NCBI GenBank assembly: GCA_026713505.1
Contig: JAPOOH010000426.1
Span: 1-7,038 of the forward strand
Reading direction: 5' to 3'
DNA: 7,038 bases
Origin: Chloroflexota bacterium
GTDB taxonomy: Bacteria > Chloroflexota > Dehalococcoidia > Lucifugimonadales > Australimonadaceae
Shown one piece after another: positions 1 through 4,935 of this stretch (within the stretch, counting starts at the first letter, position 1; each line of letters starts with the position of its first letter). Position numbers and translations under genes: made by a program. The notes under the pieces were generated by a model that worked only from the letters and a program-made list of their open reading frames with translations, searched no databases and was not told where the DNA came from.

Positions 1-209
1 CGGCGGGCGAAGTACGTGTGGATGAGGTCGTGCACCTGGCGGAGTTGGAGGTCGTTGTCCGCGGTGACGGTGAGCGCGCCGCCGGAGCGCTCGACTCCCG
101 CCTTCGTGCCCTTGAGGTCAAAGCGCTGCTGCGCCTCACGTTTCACCCCGTTGACTGCGTTGTCCACCTCAGTGAGATCGACCTTGGATACGACATCGAA
201 CGACGGCAT
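1..209 (-). CDS. yajQ: YajQ-family nucleotide/c-di-GMP-binding protein, N-terminal part (cut by window edge)
   Basis: The first 69 codons of a YajQ (DUF520) protein; the rest lies beyond position 1. The N-terminus MPSFDVVSKVDLTEVDNAVN is the family hallmark (MPSFDIVSE-D-xE--NA-), followed by RFDLKGTKAGVE near residues 29-40, matching the usual R(Y/F)DFKGT block of the first ferredoxin-like half. Family members are about 160 residues, so roughly 40% is present. YajQ proteins bind RNA or nucleotides, and some bind cyclic di-GMP and act as regulators; which role applies here cannot be told. The ATG at 209-207 is preceded by GGAGGG (221-216) with 6-base spacing, which fixes the start. It follows the metallo-hydrolase stop by 15 bases, so co-transcription is likely. 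Family assignment is firm; function is not. Confidence 0.9.
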   Translation of the reverse strand, partial: MPSFDVVSKVDLTEVDNAVNGVKREAQQRFDLKGTKAGVERSGGALTVTADNDLQLRQVHDLIHTYFAR

Positions 210-224
210 CTGGTTCCCTCCGTG

Positions 225-1154
225 TCAGGCGTTCTTTGCCCTGCGGGCCTGACGCTCATAGTAGCGCACGTACGAGACGACGACGGGCATGTAGGAGCGA
301 TCGGCCTTCGTGGGGTCTGCGAAGAGATGGGTGCGGACATCGGTCTCCATCTCCGCCTCGCTTTTCCCCGCAGCCATGCCCTCCTTGATGAGGTCGCCGA
401 GTTCGATGGTGATGCGCTCTACGGCGTCGATGGCGAATGCCGGATTGGAGGGGAGGAAGCCGGAGTGGACGGGCAGGAGGTACTTCGGCGCGATCTCGCG
501 CGCCTTGCGGATCGAGGCGATGCTGGCGTCCACGTCGAAGTATGGGAGCGTCATCGGGGGGTCAGGGAGGAAGCGCGGCGGCCTGTAGTTGCCGAGGCCA
601 TGGCCGCAGTAGAGCGCCTCGTTCGCCTCGTCGTAGACACCGATGTGGTCGAGCGAGTGCCCCGGCATGAACACGATGCGGTAGGACGCGCCGCTGCCGA
701 AGTCGAGTGCATCGCCGTCCTCCACCGTGACCATGCGCTCGTCCGGCACCGGCAGTATGTCGCCGAACACGGCCTCCCATGTCTCGCCGAACACATCCGC
801 GGTCCCGGCGATGAGGCGCGCAGGGTCGCGCATAAAAGGAGCTCCGCGCGTGTGGAAGACAGCCTTGGCATGAGGAAGCTCCCGCACGAGCCAGCCGCTG
901 CCGCCCGCGTGGTCGATGTGGATGTGTGACGGCACGATCCACTCGATAGCGTCGGTGTCGTGGCCGAGCCTGCGGATGGCGTCGAGCAGTTCCTCGGCTA
1001 TGGAAGTCGGGCCGGGGTCGAGGATGGCAGGGTGGTCACCAGCGACGAACCACGCGGCGTGGGGCATCGCGCCGTCGGTGAACAGTTCAGCGGTATCGCG
1101 CCCGTACTCGGTGCGAAACTCCCAGACGCCCGGGAAGATACGTTCGGTCTCCAA
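225..1154 (-). CDS. Metallo-beta-lactamase-fold hydrolase (glyoxalase II-like) with altered metal site
   Basis: A 309-residue soluble protein of the metallo-beta-lactamase superfamily. Visible metal-site motifs are SHIHIDHAGG (H77, H79, D81, H82), MPGHSLDHIG (H166) and LPVHSG (H230). The residue that usually bridges two metals, Asp in the 'GDxLG' turn, is His185 here (CGHGLG). The C-terminal third (about 235-309) is mostly helical, as in hydrolases that add a helical cap or dimer segment. The substrate is unknown; related proteins cleave thioesters, lactones or phosphoesters. The start is TTG at 1154-1152, chosen because a strong AAGGAGG lies 8 bases upstream and the next residues (ETERIFPGVW) fit the family N-terminus. 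It sits 94 bases after the phosphatidyltransferase gene and 15 bases before yajQ, probably in the same transcript. The fold is certain; the reaction is not. Confidence 0.88.
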   Translation of the reverse strand: METERIFPGVWEFRTEYGRDTAELFTDGAMPHAAWFVAGDHPAILDPGPTSIAEELLDAIRRLGHDTDAIEWIVPSHIHIDHAGGSGWLVRELPHAKAVFHTRGAPFMRDPARLIAGTADVFGETWEAVFGDILPVPDERMVTVEDGDALDFGSGASYRIVFMPGHSLDHIGVYDEANEALYCGHGLGNYRPPRFLPDPPMTLPYFDVDASIASIRKAREIAPKYLLPVHSGFLPSNPAFAIDAVERITIELGDLIKEGMAAGKSEAEMETDVRTHLFADPTKADRSYMPVVVSYVRYYERQARRAKNA

Positions 1155-1162
1155 GGGGCGGG

Positions 1163-1169
1163 CCTCCTT
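1163..1169 (-). promoter_or_regulatory. Shine-Dalgarno site that sets a TTG start
   Basis: AAGGAGG, a near-complete match to the anti-Shine-Dalgarno sequence, lies 8 bases before the TTG at 1154. It is the main reason for accepting TTG as the start of the metallo-hydrolase; no ATG or GTG in that frame nearby is as well placed. Confidence 0.7.
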
Positions 1170-1248
1170 CGAGGGCTCAGGATATCCAGTAACAGGGCAT
1201 TGCGGTAGTTCCGTACGCGTGGGACTTGAACCCCTTCATCAGAGCGGA

Positions 1249-1845
1249 CTACAGGCCGCGTGTCACCCGCTGCACATGCCAGGCGCGCTGCAGAACTGTG
1301 AGAGCGCCTACAACAGCGATGATGCCGAGTCCGTATACCGGATGACCCACAAGCAGCGCGACGCCGAGCACGACGATCCGTTCCGGTCTGCCGAGGAATC
1401 CCACGTCGCCAGGTATGTTCAGTCCTTCTGCGCGAGCTCTCAAGTAACTCACCATGAGCGAGGCCGTGAGCGCACCGAAGGTCAGGTAGACACCCAGCGC
1501 ATGCGTGTCGCGCATGTAGAAGACCGCGAGTCCGAACAGCACCACGGCCTCGCCGAGGCGGTCCATCACCGAATCGAAAAACGCGCCAAAGGTAGAGGCC
1601 TTGCCGGAGAGCCGGGCCACCGCGCCGTCGAACATGTCCAGTACTGCCCCGGCGAGCATTACGACGCCGCCCAGAAAGAGTCGTGAGTCTGCGAGGAGCC
1701 AAGCCGCGACCACTGCGACGCCGAATCCGGCAAGGGTCAGCATGTTGGCCGAGATCTTGAGGGCGATGAGCACGCGGGCGATGGGGTGCGCGAAGTAGCG
1801 CGCGGCCACATCACGTGCGCGGAGCCTGGGAACGAGGCCCTTCAT
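1249..1845 (-). CDS. CDP-alcohol phosphotransferase, phosphatidylinositol-phosphate synthase-like
   Basis: A 198-residue integral membrane enzyme that transfers a phosphatidyl group from a CDP-lipid to an alcohol. The full family signature is present: D70-MF-D73-G74-AVA-R78, eight residues, G87-AFF-D91-SVM-D95, giving all four metal-binding/catalytic aspartates. Several hydrophobic helices surround it (about 33-52, 57-70, 100-112, 117-133, 157-183). Beyond the shared motif, SYLRARAE (133-140), GDVGFLGRPER (146-156) and the VLQRAWHVQRV tail resemble mycobacterial PgsA1 (SYIKARAE, GDGGFIERPER), a phosphatidylinositol-phosphate synthase. That makes inositol 1-phosphate the likeliest acceptor; glycerol 3-phosphate or an archaetidyl-type substrate remains possible. 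The ATG overlaps the glycosyltransferase stop by four bases (ATGA), with AGGA at 1858-1855 nine bases upstream, implying coupled translation. The family is certain; the exact acceptor is inferred. Confidence 0.9.
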   Translation of the reverse strand: MKGLVPRLRARDVAARYFAHPIARVLIALKISANMLTLAGFGVAVVAAWLLADSRLFLGGVVMLAGAVLDMFDGAVARLSGKASTFGAFFDSVMDRLGEAVVLFGLAVFYMRDTHALGVYLTFGALTASLMVSYLRARAEGLNIPGDVGFLGRPERIVVLGVALLVGHPVYGLGIIAVVGALTVLQRAWHVQRVTRGL

Positions 1846-3032
1846 CCCGTGTTTTCCTGCTGTGCCCTCCGCCAGAGGAGCGTGCGGTAATGGCCAAGAA
1901 CGCGGTCCGCAACGCGCTCCCAGCGGTACTGCTCAACCGTGATGCGGCCTCGCGCACCCATCTCCCGCCGCAGGCGCTCGTCCACGATGAGCCGCTCGAG
2001 CGCATTCGCGAGTTCTGCATCGTCCTTCGGTTTCACCAGCAACCCCTCGACACCGTTGGAGAGTACCCTGCTGAATCCGTCGATGCGGGATGCTGCAATG
2101 GGCTTGCCGGCGGCCATCGCCTCCAGGAGTACGATGCCGAAACTCTCGCGACCCGTATTTGGTGCACAGTAGATGTGGGCGGACTGATAGTAGCGCGGCA
2201 CATCCTGATAGGGGAGGAGACCGATGAATTCCACGTCCTTCAGGTTGCGCTCGCCGATCAGCGAAAGCACCTCCTCGCCCGGATTGCCACCCCCCGCGAT
2301 GATGAGCCGGATGTCCGGATAGCGCCACTTGAGCCTGCTGTACGCCATGACGAGGTACTTGAGCCCCTTGCGGCGTTCCATCCTGCCGAGAAAGAGGATG
2401 TTGATCTTGCCGTCGTCGAATCGCTCGATGGGACCAGCGTTCTCGAAGCGGTCGATGTCCACACCGTTGGGTATGATCTCGTACTCGCCGGGGTAGAACT
2501 TGCTCACAAAGTCCATGGCGGGTTTGGAGACGGCGATGCGGCCATCCAGTTTGCGGAACCACCGCTGGCTGAGATACCGCCACGCGCGGTAGAAGCGAGA
2601 GCCGTTGAATGTGTGAAACGTGCCGACGTTGACGGCGGTGGAGTTGTGAAGAAAGGCGAACGGCAGTGCCGGGGTCATCGGCTCGTGCAGGTGGACGATG
2701 TCAAACCGTTCCTGCAACAGCAGCCTTCGAACGTTCGGCTCCAGCCAGACGGAGAATGTGATGCGGGCGACGGCACCCCCGCTCGGCACGGGAACGGGCC
2801 TTCCCATGGGGATGAACCCTGGCTCAAGCACACGTTCACGGGAGTTCGCGAGCGGGCCGATCACGGTCACGGAATGGCCCTTCGCGCGAAGTTCCCGGGC
2901 CAGATTGTTGACGTGGTCGTTCACGCCCCCCGGTGTGCCGAAGTCGTACGGCGAGACGAGCGCAATCTTCAACGCCGCGTGATTGTTCTGGCGCGGAGGT
3001 ACCGGCTGAATGGGCGTAGCTGTATCGATCAA
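1842..3032 (-). CDS. GT4-family glycosyltransferase, PimA-like
   Basis: A cytoplasmic, membrane-associated GT-B glycosyltransferase. Numbered from a TTG at 3032 (396 residues), the N-terminal Rossmann domain has SPYDFGTPGGV (27-37, the nucleotide-sugar/acceptor loop), then VPVPSGGAVAR (80-90) and HLHEP (114-118). The C-terminal domain has LGRMERRKG (R217, K222 contact the donor diphosphate) and ESFGIVLLE (296-304), the GT4 E-x7-E motif. The PGGV, V-PS-GAVAR, HLHEP and CAPNTG-ESFGIVLLEAMAAG blocks closely match mycobacterial PimA, which mannosylates phosphatidylinositol using GDP-mannose. The adjacent, overlapping PI-phosphate-synthase-like gene fits that role, but the sugar and acceptor are inferred. 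The start is uncertain: TTG 3032 has GAAGGA 12 bases upstream, TTG 2972 would start exactly at LKIALVSP without a clear ribosome site, and ATG 3137 would add an unlikely N-terminus. Confidence 0.88.
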   Translation of the reverse strand: MIDTATPIQPVPPRQNNHAALKIALVSPYDFGTPGGVNDHVNNLARELRAKGHSVTVIGPLANSRERVLEPGFIPMGRPVPVPSGGAVARITFSVWLEPNVRRLLLQERFDIVHLHEPMTPALPFAFLHNSTAVNVGTFHTFNGSRFYRAWRYLSQRWFRKLDGRIAVSKPAMDFVSKFYPGEYEIIPNGVDIDRFENAGPIERFDDGKINILFLGRMERRKGLKYLVMAYSRLKWRYPDIRLIIAGGGNPGEEVLSLIGERNLKDVEFIGLLPYQDVPRYYQSAHIYCAPNTGRESFGIVLLEAMAAGKPIAASRIDGFSRVLSNGVEGLLVKPKDDAELANALERLIVDERLRREMGARGRITVEQYRWERVADRVLGHYRTLLWRRAQQENTG

Positions 3033-3357
3033 AGTGCTGGTGGGTCCTTCGTCTGCAGCCTGCTGGACGACACGGACAAGTATATGACGTTCCACCGACG
3101 AGGTGCCCACGGTTGCCTGCCAAGGCCCGCATCGCATACCGCTGCAGCGAAGCACATGTCTTACAAACAGCCGACAGAACGATAACGCTAAGGAAAACGA
3201 GGATGAAGGCCACCGTAGCGCCGGTGACCGAATCCACGCCGCCGATGCCCCACAAGAGCATGCCGGCCACCGCACCCAGGGCGGTTACGGTCAGGACCCT
3301 GCCTCTCACATCGTCCTCGAAGGCTGCCGCCCGGAAGCCGGAGCGTTCTCCCGGCAT
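2836..3357 (-). CDS. Possible small two-helix membrane protein; 3' end doubtful
   Basis: Only the first 65-75 residues look like a protein. They show a short charged start (MPGERSGFRA), a hydrophobic segment at about 21-39 (VLTVTALGAVAGMLLWGIGG) and a second at about 45-64, joined by a short loop (VDSVTG), followed by a CKTC pair (C65, C68). After that the frame becomes Arg/Pro/His-rich and runs more than 130 bases into the glycosyltransferase, which is not credible coding. A shift into the third frame near 3163 would meet TAA at once (3163-3161), giving a neat protein of about 65 residues. A one-base error, a decayed gene or a chance hydrophobic ORF are all possible. Start choices are ATG 3357, with no clear ribosome site and lying in a hairpin, or GTG 3309 with GAGG five bases upstream. 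No family was recognised. Confidence 0.3.
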   Translation of the reverse strand: MPGERSGFRAAAFEDDVRGRVLTVTALGAVAGMLLWGIGGVDSVTGATVAFILVFLSVIVLSAVCKTCASLQRYAMRALAGNRGHLVGGTSYTCPCRPAGCRRRTHQHFDRYSYAHSAGTSAPEQSRGVEDCARLAVRLRHTGGRERPRQQSGPGTSREGPFRDRDRPARELP

Positions 3358-3411
3358 ACCGGGGCCAGGGCAGGCTAGGGATCGGAGGCATTACCGGACA
3401 ATGGGCGCGTG
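3033..3411 (-). other. Spacer between the DUF4177-like gene and the glycosyltransferase
   Basis: The only long stretch in the window without a firm gene, 379 bases. It holds GC-rich hairpins at 3337-3363, the possible small membrane protein ORF described separately, and, closest to the glycosyltransferase, AT-richer sequence including TATACT (3084-3079) without a good -35 partner. A promoter for the lipid genes could lie here, but nothing in the sequence proves it. Confidence 0.5.
3337..3355 (-). other. GC-rich hairpin without U-tract
   Basis: On the minus strand GCCGG-GAG, loop AACG, then CTC-CGGC folds into a seven-pair stem with one bulged G. It overlaps an alternative five-pair hairpin (CCCGG-CATA-CCGGG as read on the plus strand, 3350-3363). 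No run of T follows, so it is not a classical intrinsic terminator. It could weaken transcription between the translation cassette and the lipid genes, or hide the ATG at 3357-3355, which sits in the loop of the alternative hairpin. Confidence 0.35.
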
Positions 3412-3618
3412 TCACGTTCCGGCGGGGCGCTTCAGGAACGCTGTGAGGGTCCTGCCCTCAGGAGCGTTTACGTCGTTCAGCCATTCAACGGCGGCGAGCT
3501 CCCACCCCTCGGCACCGAGGGCGTTCAGCAGGCCTGTCACGTTGCCGGTATCGTTCATGGCGTCCGCGCCTTCGCCAAGCCGCGGCCAGAGCGCGACAGC
3601 GCGGTACTCCCAGCGCAC
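3412..3618 (-). CDS. DUF4177-like small protein
   Basis: A 68-residue soluble protein of unknown function. It begins with RWEYRAVAL (2-10), a WEYK-type first strand, and carries LLNALGAEGWELAAV (30-44), the LN-LG-EGWELV signature of DUF4177, then a final strand (TLTAFLKRP) in the usual place. There is no signal peptide or membrane segment. The start is GTG at 3618-3616, with GGAG (3631-3628) nine bases upstream inside the end of truB; only 3 bases separate it from the truB stop, so it almost certainly shares the truB transcript. Its job is unknown; position alone hints at, but does not show, a link to RNA or translation. Family recognition rests on the EGWEL motif, the size and the strand pattern. 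Confidence 0.8.
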   Translation of the reverse strand: MRWEYRAVALWPRLGEGADAMNDTGNVTGLLNALGAEGWELAAVEWLNDVNAPEGRTLTAFLKRPAGT

Positions 3619-3621
3619 AGG

Positions 3622-4560
3622 CTACGGCTCCGGCGCGTACCGAGAGAGGACTGGCTTTGCCAGCATCTTCTCTGGCTTCCACGAGCTCTCTGCCCTGTTG
3701 AACCGCACGAGGCCGAGGAAGCATCCGTCCTCCGTATAGGCGCGGCGAGGTTCCAGGTGTTTCGCGTACGGAGCGGAGCCCGGCAGGTTGACAGGCTGCC
3801 CGTTTCGGAGATGGCGCTCGCCTGTCGACGGTACCAGGAGGGCGGGGATATCCCGGAGCGCAGCGTCAGGCGGTTCCAACAGTCCCTCCCAGTCCTCCTC
3901 GGTTGCCAACTGCTCGATGGTCAGCGCATCGTCCAGGGAGAAGGGGCCGACGCGGGTACGGGTGAGCGCGCTCAGGTGCGCAGGGCAACCGAGAGCCTCG
4001 CCCAGGTCATGCGCGAGGCTGCGCATGTAGAACCCCTTCCCACAATCCACCTTCACGGCGGCACGCGGTGGGGCCCATTCGAACAGCGTCACCTTGTGGA
4101 CGACGACCTCACGGGCGGGGCGCTCGACTTCCACTCCTGCCCGGGCGAGGTCGTAAAGGCGCTGCCCTTCGTGCTTAACGGCGGAGTACATCGGTGGCTG
4201 CTGCATCACGACGCCTGAGAATCCGGCGAGTTGCTCCTCTATCTGCTCACGGGAGAGTGATGCGTAATCGCCAGTGGCTGTCTGCTCGCCTTCCGAGTCG
4301 TAGGTGTCGGTGGCGGCACCGAAAGTGATTTCGCCGATGTACGTTTTCCCGCTGTCCACGAGGTAGTCCATGAAGCGGGTCGCCTGTCCGAGACAGACAG
4401 GCAGGACGCCTTCCGCGATCGGATCCAGCGTGCCCGCGTGCCCCACGCGCTTCACACGGGTGATTCGCCTGACAGCGCGCACGACGTCCATGGAGGTAAT
4501 GGCCTTCGGCTTGTTGATGACGAGTGCGCCGTCTGCCTCAACCTTTGTCCTGGTGTTCAT
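3622..4560 (-). CDS. truB: tRNA pseudouridine(55) synthase
   Basis: A 312-residue enzyme converting U55 of the tRNA T-loop to pseudouridine. The N-terminus INKPKAITSMDVV (15-27) and VGHAGTLDPIAEGVLPVCLG (39-58) are the TruB core; D46 in GTLDP is the catalytic aspartate. Further family blocks are KTYIGEITFGAATDTYD (72-88, with the conserved Tyr74), QQPPMYSAVKHEGQRLYDLAR and CGKGFYMRSLAHDLGEALG. A short C-terminal PUA-like region follows the catalytic domain, and the length is close to that of E. coli TruB (314). The ATG at 4560 overlaps the rbfA stop in an ATGA arrangement, and AAGGA (4571-4567) lies six bases upstream. All key residues are present and the gene looks intact. Confidence 0.97.
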   Translation of the reverse strand: MNTRTKVEADGALVINKPKAITSMDVVRAVRRITRVKRVGHAGTLDPIAEGVLPVCLGQATRFMDYLVDSGKTYIGEITFGAATDTYDSEGEQTATGDYASLSREQIEEQLAGFSGVVMQQPPMYSAVKHEGQRLYDLARAGVEVERPAREVVVHKVTLFEWAPPRAAVKVDCGKGFYMRSLAHDLGEALGCPAHLSALTRTRVGPFSLDDALTIEQLATEEDWEGLLEPPDAALRDIPALLVPSTGERHLRNGQPVNLPGSAPYAKHLEPRRAYTEDGCFLGLVRFNRAESSWKPEKMLAKPVLSRYAPEP

Positions 4561-4904
4561 TCCTGTTCCTTGATTCCATCCAGCAGGCCCAGCACGCGGT
4601 CGCCCTCTTCAATGGCGGTATCGCGCACGAAGTGCAGCTCCGGCGTTCGTTTCAAGTTCAGCCGCTGGTGCAACTCCCGTTTGATGAAACCGGAAGCCGA
4701 CTGCAGGCCAGCCAGTGCTTCCCTGGTATCGTCCTGAGTCCCGGCGACGGTGACCGCCACGGTGGCATGAGCGAGGTCCGTGCTGACCTTCACGTGCGCA
4801 AGGGTCACGAGACGCGCCAGCCTGGGGTCTTTCAGCCGGCCCGTGGTCAGCCTGCCAATCTCACTCTGCAGCAGTCCCGCTATGCGGTCCGTCCTTCGGG
4901 TCAT
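4557..4904 (-). CDS. rbfA: 30S ribosome-binding factor RbfA
   Basis: A 115-residue KH-fold protein that binds the immature 30S subunit near the 5' end of 16S rRNA and helps late maturation, notably in the cold. The start MTRRTDRIAGLLQSEIG matches the family (RRxxRVAxxIxxEI), followed by LKDPRLARLVTL (the DPR motif), HVKVSTDLAHATVAVTV (the core strand, D-L-A-A) and RTPELHFVRDTAIEEGDRV, corresponding to the usual RxxPEL-F--D-S-E-G-R-. The ATG at 4904 is preferred although its ribosome site is weak (GAG eight bases upstream), because upstream codons overlap the infB end and do not resemble RbfA. It starts 31 bases after infB and overlaps truB by four bases. Length is typical (about 115-135). Confidence 0.96.
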   Translation of the reverse strand: MTRRTDRIAGLLQSEIGRLTTGRLKDPRLARLVTLAHVKVSTDLAHATVAVTVAGTQDDTREALAGLQSASGFIKRELHQRLNLKRTPELHFVRDTAIEEGDRVLGLLDGIKEQE

Positions 4905-4935
4905 GGGGTACTCGATATCAGTGCGGAGCCCCTGC

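Noticed and set aside
1215..1235. Possible tRNA 3' half: GGGGTTCAAGTCCC on the minus strand looks like a T-arm.
   Set aside because: Only three stem pairs form around the loop, and no acceptor, D or anticodon arm fits in the upstream 65 bases, which are the end of the phosphotransferase gene.
998..1702. Minus-strand open frame overlapping the phosphotransferase and hydrolase genes.
   Set aside because: Arg-rich shadow frame with no family features, overlapping two clearly recognised proteins.
3079..3084. TATACT as a -10 box for a promoter of the glycosyltransferase.
   Set aside because: No TTGACA-like element is found 15-19 bases upstream; kept only as a weak possibility.
3033..3275. Extension of the glycosyltransferase frame to an ATG at 3275 or 3137.
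   Set aside because: The added residues are Cys/Arg/Ser-rich, unlike GT4 N-termini, have no ribosome site, and compete with the hydrophobic frame in the same DNA. The conserved enzyme begins at LKIALVSP.
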